This document shows, piece after piece, positions 1 through 8,811 of a stretch of DNA of 64,000 nt. Within the stretch, counting starts at the first letter, position 1; each line of letters starts with the position of its first letter. The stretch comes from Planctomycetota bacterium (lineage in GTDB: Bacteria; Planctomycetota; Planctomycetia; Gemmatales; Gemmataceae): positions 37,087-101,086 of the forward strand of contig JAIOPV010000067.1 in NCBI GenBank assembly GCA_021413735.1. The letters run 5' to 3'. Made by a program: the position numbers and the translations under genes. The notes under the pieces are model-generated. The model searched no databases and was not told the DNA's origin. It was given only the letters and a program-made list of their open reading frames with translations.

Positions 1-650
1 TCGCGGGGCAGCCCGAGGTAGGTCGCCATGAAATCGGCGTATGCCTGAGATGTGGAGATGTAACCGGTCACGTCGGCACAGTTCGCCCGAATCAACTCGA
101 AGCAATGCGCGCGGTCGGCTTTTGGCAGCGCATCGAGAAAGATATCGTCGCCCTGGAAGGTAGCTATTACCGGAACGCCGAGCGTGCGACGTAACTCCGG
201 AGCGATGCCGGAGAGCAGCACATTCGTCAGCACCACGACGTCGGGCTTCACGCTGGATGCGAGCCATTCCGTGAGTTTCGCGACTTCCTTCCGCTGGTTG
301 CCGTGCGTGCCCTGCAACATTGAGATCGTCAGTTGACCGAGTTCGCTGTATTTCGTTTTCGCCGCGAATCGCGATACCCAGCGGAGCAACCAGCGGAAGT
401 TGAGAAGTCGATCAAGCCAGCGCGGCGTGTGCCTGAACAACCAGAATTTCTGCTCCAGGTAAACATTGATCCCACCGAAGAAGACTCGGTTCTGGCTGAC
501 GTCTTGCTCGTCGGTTCTGATCGGAGTATAAGTAGGAATGAGGAGAGCGTCGTGACCCGCCTGACAGAGTGCGGCAACAAGCGTGTTGTCCCGCATGCAA
601 CTCCCGCAGTACATGCCCGCGGCTCCAGCAGTTATGTAAGCGATTCGCAT
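1..650 (-). CDS. Glycosyltransferase family 4, N-terminal part (cut by window edge)
   Basis: The reading frame starts at ATG 650 and stays open to base 1, giving about 216 residues with no stop, so the C-terminal half lies outside the window. The N-terminus (MRIAYITAGAAG, then MYCGSCMRDNTLVAAL) is the GT-B donor-side start in which a glycine loop precedes a helix that sorts the acceptor. PDVVVLTNVLLSGIAPELRR and a later FQGDD segment fit the first Rossmann fold of GT4 enzymes, which move sugars from NDP-sugars to glycans at the cytoplasmic face. The gene diverges from the kinase gene at 946. The family call is good; sugar and acceptor cannot be told. An opposite-strand frame at 333-677 is a shadow of this gene. 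Confidence 0.8.
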   Translation of the reverse strand, partial: MRIAYITAGAAGMYCGSCMRDNTLVAALCQAGHDALLIPTYTPIRTDEQDVSQNRVFFGGINVYLEQKFWLFRHTPRWLDRLLNFRWLLRWVSRFAAKTKYSELGQLTISMLQGTHGNQRKEVAKLTEWLASSVKPDVVVLTNVLLSGIAPELRRTLGVPVIATFQGDDIFLDALPKADRAHCFELIRANCADVTGYISTSQAYADFMATYLGLPR

Positions 651-945
651 GGAGTTTGGGCAGTCAAAGAAGTTTGAGAGACTATTTTCCCGCTCGAAGT
701 AGCAAGTTCAAGGCCGTGACAATTACCGGGCCAGGATTTGCTATCTGCCAAGGTCTCGGGCACAAGAGTGTACCGCCAACCTTCCTGCGGATTACATCGA
801 ACCTTCCCCTCAGTGCGGGCCAGTTGGTTTATACCCCATTGTGGGGATTGGCTTGACCCCAGAAAGCTGGGTGGTCAGGCGTCGTAACGAGAATCAGGGG
901 TTATCATTGGATTGCAACGTGCTTGTTCCCTCGCGGGCGACCGGA
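651..945. other. Divergent intergenic region between the glycosyltransferase and kinase genes
   Basis: This gap of about 295 bases should hold both divergent promoters. A short hairpin, CCCCA-TTG-TGGGG, lies at 834-846. A GTG at 841 opens the kinase frame earlier, but the 35 residues it would add look unlike kinase N-termini. I saw no convincing -35/-10 pair or RNA gene. Confidence 0.4.
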
Positions 946-2247
946 ATGATTTCATCCACCACCGCGACCATGCTGGCGGACCTCCGCCGTTTGAAGATCG
1001 TCCCCGAAGACGCGGTTCATGGTATTGAGGTTGCGATTCGGCCTGGCAACGAAACTCCGGAAGAACTGACTCCGATCCTTCTCGCGGCTGGCCTCACGGA
1101 CTTCCAGGCTCAGGTTGCGCTCGCGGGCCAAACCTCTCGGCTCGTCTTCGGCAGTTTCGTCCTGCTCGACAAGATCGGCGAAGGCGGAATGGGCGTCGTT
1201 TATCGGGCGCTGCAGTCCAGGCTCGGTCGCGTGGAGGCGCTCAAAGTCATTCGCTCCGACAAGATCAGTTCTTCGACCGTCGCGAAGCGGTTCATGCGGG
1301 AGATCGAACTCACGTCGAGCCTGGAACATCCGCATATCGTTCGCGCCTACGATGCGGGCGAAATCAAAGAGCAACTGTACCTCGCGACGGAGTACGTTCC
1401 GGGGACGGATCTCGCAACCTACGTGGACGCCCACGGGCCGCTCTCGATTGCAGACGCTTGCCTCAGCATCTATCAGACGACGCTCGCACTGCAACACGTC
1501 CACGAGAAGGGGCTCGTTCACCGCGACCTCAAGCCGTCGAACTTGATCCGCGATCGACACACCGGAGCGGTGAAGATTCTCGACATGGGATTATCGGGGT
1601 TCAGTCGATCTGTGATGGAATCGGGCGTTGCCGGCGGCGGCACGCTCACGCGAGATGGAGTTGTTCTCGGAACGCCAGATTTCATGGCACCCGAACAGGT
1701 TCAGGACCCGCACCACGTCGATATTCGCGCCGACCTCTACAGCCTCGGCTGCACGTTCTACTTCCTGTTGACGGGGGAGTTGCCGTTCACGGGAACAGCT
1801 GTGGAGAAGCTGTATTTCCACGGGTTCGCGCCGCCGCCACCGCTGAAGTTGCCAGCGGGTGTGGTGGCACCGCCCGGACTTCCAGAATTGATCGCACGCT
1901 TGATGGCGAAGAAACCCGAGGAGCGGTTTCAAACGCCGCAGGAATTGCTCGGCTCGCTCCTGGCCATCCGCCCAATCACAGAGGACGTGCCGAGTAAGCC
2001 GGTGGCGGTTGCCGTCGCTCACCAGACACCGTTTCCCACGGACCACTTCGGCGCCGGTGACTTCGACCACCTTCTGAGCAGCACGGGTTCGACGAACAGT
2101 TACGTGTTGCCAAAAGAGCCTGAACCGCCACCGCCCGCAAGGCTTTCCTGGCTAACGCTTCTCACGGTGGCGTTGTTTATGTTCAGCAGTGGGTTCCTGG
2201 CCGCCACGCTGTACTTCGCGAAGTGGATCAAGTGGACCGTATCCTGA
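946..2247 (+). CDS. Serine/threonine protein kinase with C-terminal membrane anchor
   Basis: This 433-residue protein is a Hanks-type (PknB-like) kinase that phosphorylates Ser/Thr on partner proteins. The glycine loop IGEGGMGVVY is near residues 77-86, the ATP lysine in EALKVI near 100, the catalytic loop HRDLKPSN near 192-199, the metal motif is DMG (a common planctomycete variant of DFG) near 213, and MAPEQ follows near 247. After the catalytic domain comes a proline-rich linker and one membrane helix (about residues 402-429, LLTVALFMFSSGFLAATLYF) with only a few residues beyond it, so the kinase faces the cytoplasm and has no outside sensor. I chose ATG 946; a GTG at 841 is in frame but its extension looks non-coding. 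The protein-phosphatase gene at 14747-16051 could provide the opposing activity, but they are not neighbours. Confidence 0.92.
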   Translation: MISSTTATMLADLRRLKIVPEDAVHGIEVAIRPGNETPEELTPILLAAGLTDFQAQVALAGQTSRLVFGSFVLLDKIGEGGMGVVYRALQSRLGRVEALKVIRSDKISSSTVAKRFMREIELTSSLEHPHIVRAYDAGEIKEQLYLATEYVPGTDLATYVDAHGPLSIADACLSIYQTTLALQHVHEKGLVHRDLKPSNLIRDRHTGAVKILDMGLSGFSRSVMESGVAGGGTLTRDGVVLGTPDFMAPEQVQDPHHVDIRADLYSLGCTFYFLLTGELPFTGTAVEKLYFHGFAPPPPLKLPAGVVAPPGLPELIARLMAKKPEERFQTPQELLGSLLAIRPITEDVPSKPVAVAVAHQTPFPTDHFGAGDFDHLLSSTGSTNSYVLPKEPEPPPPARLSWLTLLTVALFMFSSGFLAATLYFAKWIKWTVS

Positions 2248-2305
2248 ATTGCCGCTGGCGGCGCAGCGATCTGGAGCGCTACGCCGCCAGCGGCTCAGAA
2301 TCAAC

Positions 2306-3625
2306 TCACAACCCTTCAGCTTCGAAGCCCTTCCGGTAGGTCTTCCGCACGAACTTGTTCGCGTCGTCGTTGTTCGTGAACTTCAACCCCTTCGTGTCCC
2401 ACTTCAGGTCGGTCTTCGGGAACCGCGTGGCGAGGCACCCCATCAGCACCATTTCCGTCAGCGGGCCGGCGTAGCTGAACGGAGCCGAGGTCTTGTCGTT
2501 GCCGCGAACTGCTTCCACGAACTGGAGGTAGTGGTTGTCCCCCTTCACTTCGGGCACCTTGAAGTCCGTGAACTTATCGGCCGGCAACAGCACCGGAGGC
2601 CCGATGTACGGCGAATACATCACGCCCTTCTCGCCAATGTAGATCGACCCCTGATCGTTCAGTTTGCCGCCCACAAGTTTCTGAATGTCGGCTGGCGGCC
2701 GCGAGTTGCCGTTGTACCACGTGAGCGCCACGTTATCAGCCGTGAACTTCGTGCCAGGGAACACGTACTTCACCTGCACATCGAGCGACCAGTTGTAATC
2801 GTTCGGGCCGGGCAACTCCGAGCGAATCGACAGCGGATTGCCAACTCCGATGGCCCCGAAAACGGGATCGAGGATGTGGCAGGCCATGTCGCCGAAGGTG
2901 CCGGTGCCGAAGTCGAGCCGCTTGCGCCAGTTGCCTGGGTGGTAGTAGCCGCCCCCGATGAACGGGCGTTCGGCCGCGACGCCGAGCCACAGATCCCAGT
3001 CGAAGCCGTCAGGAATCGGGTCTTTCTTGTCGGGCTTTGGTGCGGTGTCGCCCCACGACTTGCCGCTCCACGAATGCACTTCCGACACCTTACCGATGGC
3101 ACCTTCCTGGATGAGTTTCACGACCAGTTTGTGTACTGGGTGCGAGTGAATCTGAATGCCCATCTGCGTGATGAGCTTCTTCTCCGCGGCGACTTCCGTG
3201 AGTCGGCGAGCTTCGTAAATGGTTTGCGTCAGTGGCTTCTGACCGTAGACGTGCAACCCGCGATTCATGGCACGCATCGCGATCGGCGCGTGCATGTGGT
3301 CGGGCGTCGAAACGTTCACCGAGTTGAGGTCTTTTTCCTTGTCGAGCAGGATGCGGTAGTCGCTGTAGACCCGGAGATCCGGGAATCGCTGCTTGAGTTT
3401 CGCGAGGTTGGGTCGGGTTGAATCGACATCGGCCACTGCGACGAGTTTCAGATTCTTGCTCGCGGTGAGCGATCCGATGTCGGAACCAGCCATGCCGTCG
3501 GCACCGAAGCTGGCGTGCAGAACGGTTTCGCTCGGGGCGGCGTGAGCGTGCTGTCGCCAGACGAACGGGGCGGCGAATGTCGCGGCAGCGGTTTTCAGTG
3601 CGGTTCGACGTGTAATACGCGGCAT
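2306..3625 (-). CDS. Gfo/Idh/MocA family oxidoreductase with Tat signal
   Basis: The 439-residue product begins with a twin-arginine signal (ITRRTALKTAAATFAAP), so it is probably exported folded with its cofactor. A Rossmann start at 41-47 (GADGMAG), VAVADVD for the ribose-binding acidic residue, STPDHMHAPIA and GQKPLT (Lys130; usually EKP) follow the Gfo/Idh/MocA order. Such enzymes oxidise or reduce sugars and cyclitols with NAD(P). Planctomycetes carry many secreted paralogues, and the substrate cannot be read from sequence. The gene is divergent from the DUF1080 gene at 3809, a family often found beside these oxidoreductases and associated with 3-keto-sugar chemistry, so a joint role in degrading a glycan through keto intermediates is a reasonable inference. 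Confidence 0.9.
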   Translation of the reverse strand: MPRITRRTALKTAAATFAAPFVWRQHAHAAPSETVLHASFGADGMAGSDIGSLTASKNLKLVAVADVDSTRPNLAKLKQRFPDLRVYSDYRILLDKEKDLNSVNVSTPDHMHAPIAMRAMNRGLHVYGQKPLTQTIYEARRLTEVAAEKKLITQMGIQIHSHPVHKLVVKLIQEGAIGKVSEVHSWSGKSWGDTAPKPDKKDPIPDGFDWDLWLGVAAERPFIGGGYYHPGNWRKRLDFGTGTFGDMACHILDPVFGAIGVGNPLSIRSELPGPNDYNWSLDVQVKYVFPGTKFTADNVALTWYNGNSRPPADIQKLVGGKLNDQGSIYIGEKGVMYSPYIGPPVLLPADKFTDFKVPEVKGDNHYLQFVEAVRGNDKTSAPFSYAGPLTEMVLMGCLATRFPKTDLKWDTKGLKFTNNDDANKFVRKTYRKGFEAEGL

Positions 3626-3808
3626 CGTGATGACTCAGTTGGGAGACGGGGTGCGACCGCCCCAGCGGAGCGGTTTCGGTCAGGCGTGTGCAGAAAAGCC
3701 TACGCGGTGATAGCCCGATACGCAACGGGTCACCACTTTCTTCGAGTCTCGCGATTCGGTAGGCTGAGTTCGCCCCGCCAACCTTTCTCCCACCTCAAGG
3801 ATTCCCAC

Positions 3809-4630
3809 ATGCGTCGCGCTGCCGTTGTTGCCGCACTGTTCGCTGCTGCCACACTCACTGTCTTCGCACAGGAACCGAAGAAGGACGAACCCAAAAAAGA
3901 CCCCGAGAAGAAGGATCCGGTGAAGTACAAGTCGAACGACCGCACACGACCACGACCGAAGGTGATCGACCCAGGCACCACCAGCACAGCCGACGCCCCC
4001 GGCAAGCCGCCCTCCGACGCGGTGATTCTCTTCGACGGAAAGGATCTTTCGGAATGGTATCGCAGCGGCAAGAAACCAGACGACGCGGACGCGGTCCCAA
4101 CGTGGAAGATCGAGAACGGCTACGCGGAACTCAAGGGTGGCGGCATCAACTCGAAGCAGAAGTTCGGTAACGCACAACTTCACCTGGAATGGGCGACGCC
4201 GAAGGAAGTGAAGGGTAACGATCAGGGTCGCGGGAACAGTGGTCTTTACATCGGCAACTTCGGCGAAGTGCAGATTCTCGATTCATTTGAGAACGACACG
4301 TATCCCGATGGTCAGGCATCGGCGCTGTACGGCAAGTTCCCGCCGCTGGTGAACGCGAGTCGCAAGCCGGGCGAATGGCAGACCTATGACATCATCGCGC
4401 ATCTGCCGAAGGTGGATGACGCTGGCAAAGTGACGCGACCCGGCATCATCACGGTGTTGCACAACGGCGTGGTCGTGCATCACGCGGTAGAGTTCGGAGG
4501 CAAGTTTGGCGAGTATCAGTTGCACATTCAGGATCACGGCAACCCAGTGCGGTTCAGGAACATCTGGGTCAGGAAATTGTTCGATTACGACGTGGAAAGC
4601 ACACCGCCACCGGAACCAAAGAAGAAGTAA
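3809..4630 (+). CDS. DUF1080 (3-keto-disaccharide hydrolase-like) secreted protein
   Basis: ATG 3809 gives 273 residues with a short Sec signal (MRRAAVVAALFAAATLTVFA) and then a Lys/Glu/Asp/Pro-rich spacer to about residue 65. The DUF1080 jelly-roll follows: VILFDGKDLSEW, then WKIENGYAELKGGG, the conserved RGNSGLYI, EVQILDS, and a C-terminal VRFRNIWVRKL strand. Members of this family have been linked to 3-keto-glycoside hydrolysis. The gene lies next to a divergent Gfo/Idh oxidoreductase, which could make the keto sugar. It ends 6 bases before a strong terminator hairpin. The in-frame stretch upstream to 3515 runs back into the divergent gene and is not coding. Confidence 0.9.
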   Translation: MRRAAVVAALFAAATLTVFAQEPKKDEPKKDPEKKDPVKYKSNDRTRPRPKVIDPGTTSTADAPGKPPSDAVILFDGKDLSEWYRSGKKPDDADAVPTWKIENGYAELKGGGINSKQKFGNAQLHLEWATPKEVKGNDQGRGNSGLYIGNFGEVQILDSFENDTYPDGQASALYGKFPPLVNASRKPGEWQTYDIIAHLPKVDDAGKVTRPGIITVLHNGVVVHHAVEFGGKFGEYQLHIQDHGNPVRFRNIWVRKLFDYDVESTPPPEPKKK

Positions 4631-4635
4631 CAACG

Positions 4636-4668
4636 CGAAAACCCCGAGACTTTGTCTCGGGGTTTTCG
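4636..4668 (+). terminator. Rho-independent type terminator after the DUF1080 gene
   Basis: A perfect 15-bp stem, CGAAAACCCCGAGAC, with loop TTT and its complement starts 5 bases after the DUF1080 stop. The outer part of the stem supplies an A-run on one side and a T-run on the other, so it may work in both directions. Confidence 0.8.
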
Positions 4669-4708
4669 GTTTCATTGGTTGCATTGTCTACTTCTCGGCC
4701 TGATCCGT

Positions 4709-4835
4709 GGAAGGCTCACGGCACCGCCGCCCTAGGGGGGAATTCCCCCTTCTAGGAACCACGATTCCGGGGTTGTTCCAGACCTAGAAGGGGGAATTCC
4801 CCCCTAGGGCGAAAGCGGTGCTGGAACAGCCTTCC
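4709..4835. repeat. Long imperfect palindrome with perfect 27-bp inner arms
   Basis: The inner arms 4730-4756 and 4783-4809 are exact reverse complements (27 bp, GC block around GAATTC) with a 26-base spacer. The palindrome continues outward: GGAAGGCT at 4709-4716 pairs with AGCCTTCC at 4828-4835, and GCACCGC at 4721-4727 with GCGGTGC at 4815-4821. It fills most of the 337-base gap 4631-4967, which otherwise holds only the terminator and the start region of the DUF1415 gene. I see no reading frame in it. It may be a dispersed non-coding repeat or a structured RNA. Confidence 0.75.
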
Positions 4836-4967
4836 TTGAGAAGCATGCCAAACCATGTGCTCGGACGACGCAACATCGTCCTGTCGCAGAGCGACGAGCT
4901 AAACCAACACAACCAATGCGAGTAAAGTACCCGTGGCCGCTTTGCTTCGCAATCTTGGGAGTCAAAA

Positions 4968-5525
4968 ATGGATTCGGTCGCGGTGATCGAGCAAACCCGT
5001 CGCTGGATTGCCGACATGGTGATCGGTCTGAACCTGTGCCCATTCGCCCGCCGTGTCTTCGATGGGAATCTCATCCGCTACACCGTGACCGACGCAACCA
5101 ACGCTGTTTCGTTGCGCGATGCGTTGAAAGCGGAACTGGAATCGCTGGCCGCGACGCCCGCGGAGCAAGTCGAAACGAGCATCCTCATCCATCCGCACGC
5201 ACTCGCCGACTTCCTCGATTACAACGACTTCCTCGCGGATGCTGATGGGCTTCTCGCGGAACTTTGTCTTGAAGGCGTCATACAGATTGCGAGCTTTCAC
5301 CCGCGGTATCAGTTCGCAGGTACCAAGCCCAACGCAGTGGAGAACTACACGAACCGTTCGCCGTATCCGATGCTGCACCTGCTGCGAGAAGATAGCATCA
5401 GCAAGGTGAACGACGACCCGGAAAAACTGGCCGATATTCCGCAGCGAAACATGGCGACGCTGCGGCGTCTGGGACTTGCGAAAGTGCTGAAACTGATTGG
5501 CGAGCGGGGGACGTCGGGCCCCTGA
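4968..5525 (+). CDS. DUF1415 family protein
   Basis: The 185-residue protein follows the DUF1415 pattern from start to end: the N-terminal helix VIEQTRRWIADMVIGLNLCP with a conserved NLCPFA, a middle LIHPHAL...DYNDFL, then IQIASFHPRYQFAGT and NRSPYPMLHLLREDSI. DUF1415 proteins are small cytoplasmic proteins of unknown biochemical function. The start has GGGAG about 8 bases upstream. The last codons lie inside the left arm of the hairpin at 5502-5569. No function can be assigned. Confidence 0.9.
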   Translation: MDSVAVIEQTRRWIADMVIGLNLCPFARRVFDGNLIRYTVTDATNAVSLRDALKAELESLAATPAEQVETSILIHPHALADFLDYNDFLADADGLLAELCLEGVIQIASFHPRYQFAGTKPNAVENYTNRSPYPMLHLLREDSISKVNDDPEKLADIPQRNMATLRRLGLAKVLKLIGERGTSGP

Positions 5526-5569
5526 TTCTGCGTTTCAAAATGCAATCAGGGGACCGACGTCCCCCGCTC
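5502..5569. terminator. Shared hairpin between convergent genes
   Basis: Arms 5502-5527 and 5544-5569 match over 25 of 26 bases (GAGCGGGGGACGTCGG core) with a 16-base loop. The left arm overlaps the end of the DUF1415 gene and the right arm ends 8 bases before the stop of the minus-strand PVC-type cytochrome gene. The position suits a bidirectional terminator, although there is no long T-run. Confidence 0.6.
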
Positions 5570-5577
5570 ACCGGGCA

Positions 5578-8500
5578 TCACTTCTTGAACATCGCGTGAC
5601 CGGGGTCGCCGCGGCTGAGCATGTACGCGATCATGTCCAGTACCTCGGCCTCGTTCAGCGAGTTCAACAACTTCTCGGGCATCAGCGACACATTCGACGG
5701 CTTCACGCTCTCAACGTCGCTCTTCTTCACTTCTACCACCTTCGTCGAATCCTCTGGGTCCGTGACGATGGTGTACTTGTCGCCCGCATCGTTCACGATC
5801 TTGCCGACGTAGGTCTTGTCATCGACGGTACGAATCACCGATGCCTTGTACTGATCCGACACGACCTTGCTCGGCTCGACAAGCGCCTCGGACATTTCCT
5901 TGATGCCGAACCGCCCCGCGACCTGCGACAAATCCGGGCCAGTCGCGCCGCCGTCGCCACCGACACGGTGACACACCACACACCGAGCCGCCGCGAACGC
6001 ACGCTCACCGTTCTTGAAGTTGCGACCGCTCTTGAGCTTCGCTTCCAGTGCCACGACATCAGCCGTCGTCCATTCCTTGCCGGGGCCGATTGGCTTCGGC
6101 AGTTCCTTCGGCTTGAACGGCTTCTTCAACCCGGCCGCTTCGATTGCCAACCGTTCAGCATCGGAAGCGTTCGCGAATGCTTCCTTCTCGATGTTGTTGA
6201 TGAAGCCCTGATAGCTCGCGCCGCCGGTCTTCGTGCGGGCTTCCGCGAGGAATCCGAAATACGCCTTCCAGCGGTCGAAGTTCCAGCCGACCGTCGCGTT
6301 TCGCAGCGAGAACGCGAGGGCCATTTTCTGTTGATCCGGTGCGTTCTTGAGCATGTTCGCGACGCTGCCGCCGTAGCCACCGTTGCGGGCGAGCAACTCC
6401 GCTGTCACTTCTGCTGTCGGCGGCTTCGACGGCTCCAGCAACAACTTCGTCACTTTCTCCACGATGGTCGGCGACTTGAGGTAAATCAGCACCTGTGCCA
6501 ACTCGCGGTTCACGAGATCGGACTGCGTCGGGAACAGCGGATCGAGCTTCCTCAGCAGTTTCGGTGCGACATTCTCGCCGGGGTTACCCATTCGAGTGAA
6601 CACGAGTTGGTAAGCCCGCAACGCATCGAGCTGCGTCGGCTCCGGCAGTTTCGCCAGATCAAGCCCTTCTAACTGCGCAAGCAGTTTCAGTTGCACGGAT
6701 AAGTCACCCTGTCGTGCGAGTGCGACCACAGCCGCAATTTGGGCGTTGATGTCCGTCAACTGAAGTGCCTGATCTTGCCACGCCTTCGTCGGCTGGTGTT
6801 CGAGTGCGACGCGGGCCGAGTAGCGAATGAAGCGATCCTTGTGACTCAGCAACGGCAGCAGGAACTCGACGGCCTTCGCAGGGTCGGCCGCCGGCAGGTG
6901 GAACGCTTCGATTTCCTTCAGCAGTTTGCGTTCTGCGGTCACGGGCGTAGCGTAATCAACCTTCGTCGTCGGTTCCGTGCCCACATACGTCACGCGGAAC
7001 AGCTCGCTCTGAGCGCCGCGACCGCCAATCGTGAAGTACATCGCCCCATCAACGGGATTGATGACCACATCCGTCAGCGGCAGCGGCGTGCGGCTCAGGA
7101 ACTCTTCCTTCGTCGCTTTGTAAGTGCTGCCACTTGGCTCCGTGTGAATGGCGTACATCGTGCCGAAGGTCCAGTCGCAGATGAACAGCGCCTTCTGATA
7201 TTTCGCGGGGAACTTGGCGCCGTAGCCGAAGTCCACACCAACGGGCGAACCTGGCCCGATGTTCACCGCTGCGGGCAAGCTATCGACGTAGTACGCGGGC
7301 CATTTACCGGTGCCAGACCGCCAGCCGAGCTCGCTCCCGCTGGTAGCATGGTTCACGCGAGTTGGGCGATACCACGGCATGCCCATGTCCCACTCCATGT
7401 CGGCGTCGTACACGAACATTTCGCCGTCGGCGTTGAATGCGAAGTCGAACGGGTTGCGGTAACCGCTTGTGAAGATTTCCCACGTCTTGCCGTCGAAGTC
7501 AGTCTTCGCGACGTAGCCGCCGGGGGCGAGGATGCCGCGAGCGTGACCGTTCGCATCCCACTGACGCGGCAACAGGTGATCTTCGCTCCAGTTCTTCGGC
7601 ACACGGCTGTGGTCGAAGTTCTCCGGCGGTAGCGTGTGGTTGCCGCAGATAACGTACAGCGACTTGCCATCCGGCCCGAGGCGAACCGCGTGTGGACCGT
7701 GCTCACCACCGCCCTTGATCGCCTTGAGCTTCTCAACCTTGTCGAGCACATCGTCGTTCTTGGAACTTGTGACACGGTAGAGCCCGCTGCCGGGGCCGCC
7801 GTTGCACACGACATACAATCCGCCGTTGTGCCACAACAAACCTTGCGCTCCGGTGATCTTCGCTGGGATGCGTTCGACCTTCGTTTCTTCATCGGAACCG
7901 ATCTTCGGCGGCGTGATGCGAACGAGCCCCTTGCTGTCCTGGTCGCTGGCGATGAGCCGGCCCTTGTTATCGACCCCGAGATTGACCCACGAGCCAAGCA
8001 CTGGCTTTGGCACCGTGAACAGCTTCTCGACCTGGTAACCCGGAAGCGTGACGAACGTGCCGCTGGGAACTTTGTTGCCGCCCACGGTCGCAACCGCCCC
8101 ATCGAAAACCTTGCCCCACGGCGTGTCGCCATACTTGCCGGTCTTCTTGGCCTTCGCGCCCTCGCCACCCTTCTTCTCGGAAGCGGTCCACGTTTCGTCA
8201 CTCACGACATACTTCGTCTCACCCTTCTCGGTCGTCATGGCAAGCTTGAAGACCATCCCCGCGGCACCGCCGTCGTTGGTCACCTCCGCGACAATCTCGT
8301 TCCCCTCGGCCTTGAGGAGTTTCGTCACGTCGGCTTCCGCAGCGTCCTTCCACTCGTCGGACGCAGCGACCTGCTTGCCGTTCACGAACAGCACGACGTG
8401 GTTATCGGCGGTCACTTTGAGCTTCGCGGCTTTGACGCCAGCCGCGGCGAACTCGGTGCGAATGAAATACTTCTTGTTGTTGTCGGCACCCCAGATCCAC

Positions 8501-8685
8501 AGGGGAACGGGGCCGGCGTCGAAGACCTTCGCGATGTCGGCGACTGCCGGATCGGCCTTCGGGGGCTTGGGCGTCTCGCCGCGTTCGACGGACGGGGCCA
8601 CGGTTGGCTTCTGTGTGAAAACATCCTCGGCGGACGCGATGGTGCCGAGTGCAGCGAGTAAGAGAGTGAGTGCGGTGGTGCGCAT
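5578..8685 (-). CDS. PVC-type heme-binding CxxCH secreted protein
   Basis: ATG 8685 gives 1035 residues with a signal peptide (MRTTALTLLLAALGTIASAE). A carbohydrate-binding-like N-terminal domain (VLFVNGKQVAAS) is followed by a beta-propeller of the glucose/sorbosone dehydrogenase type from about residue 240 to 600, and then a helical region of HEAT-like repeats. A single cytochrome c motif, CVVCH at about 902-906, has a probable distal ligand Met near 1002 in SLMPEKL. This is the architecture of the large PVC-superphylum proteins that are thought to couple carbohydrate or alcohol oxidation to periplasmic electron transfer; the reaction is unknown. It is last in a minus-strand block of secreted proteins. 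The stretch upstream of ATG 8685 is open but lacks a signal peptide, so I did not use it. Confidence 0.9.
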   Translation of the reverse strand: MRTTALTLLLAALGTIASAEDVFTQKPTVAPSVERGETPKPPKADPAVADIAKVFDAGPVPLWIWGADNNKKYFIRTEFAAAGVKAAKLKVTADNHVVLFVNGKQVAASDEWKDAAEADVTKLLKAEGNEIVAEVTNDGGAAGMVFKLAMTTEKGETKYVVSDETWTASEKKGGEGAKAKKTGKYGDTPWGKVFDGAVATVGGNKVPSGTFVTLPGYQVEKLFTVPKPVLGSWVNLGVDNKGRLIASDQDSKGLVRITPPKIGSDEETKVERIPAKITGAQGLLWHNGGLYVVCNGGPGSGLYRVTSSKNDDVLDKVEKLKAIKGGGEHGPHAVRLGPDGKSLYVICGNHTLPPENFDHSRVPKNWSEDHLLPRQWDANGHARGILAPGGYVAKTDFDGKTWEIFTSGYRNPFDFAFNADGEMFVYDADMEWDMGMPWYRPTRVNHATSGSELGWRSGTGKWPAYYVDSLPAAVNIGPGSPVGVDFGYGAKFPAKYQKALFICDWTFGTMYAIHTEPSGSTYKATKEEFLSRTPLPLTDVVINPVDGAMYFTIGGRGAQSELFRVTYVGTEPTTKVDYATPVTAERKLLKEIEAFHLPAADPAKAVEFLLPLLSHKDRFIRYSARVALEHQPTKAWQDQALQLTDINAQIAAVVALARQGDLSVQLKLLAQLEGLDLAKLPEPTQLDALRAYQLVFTRMGNPGENVAPKLLRKLDPLFPTQSDLVNRELAQVLIYLKSPTIVEKVTKLLLEPSKPPTAEVTAELLARNGGYGGSVANMLKNAPDQQKMALAFSLRNATVGWNFDRWKAYFGFLAEARTKTGGASYQGFINNIEKEAFANASDAERLAIEAAGLKKPFKPKELPKPIGPGKEWTTADVVALEAKLKSGRNFKNGERAFAAARCVVCHRVGGDGGATGPDLSQVAGRFGIKEMSEALVEPSKVVSDQYKASVIRTVDDKTYVGKIVNDAGDKYTIVTDPEDSTKVVEVKKSDVESVKPSNVSLMPEKLLNSLNEAEVLDMIAYMLSRGDPGHAMFKK

Positions 8686-8811
8686 GGGAGTGTTTGGCGA
8701 GCGGCCGGTGTTTTCTGCTTCACCGGCTGGAGGTAGAGTGGAAAAAGGCGACCGGCCAACAACGGCCGGCACGAGTGATCCGCCGTGAGTCTGTTACGCA
8801 GTTCAGCACGA

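Noticed and set aside
841..945. Extended N-terminus of the kinase from GTG 841
   Set aside because: The added 35 residues do not resemble coding sequence and contain a hairpin at 834-846; ATG 946 is the better start.
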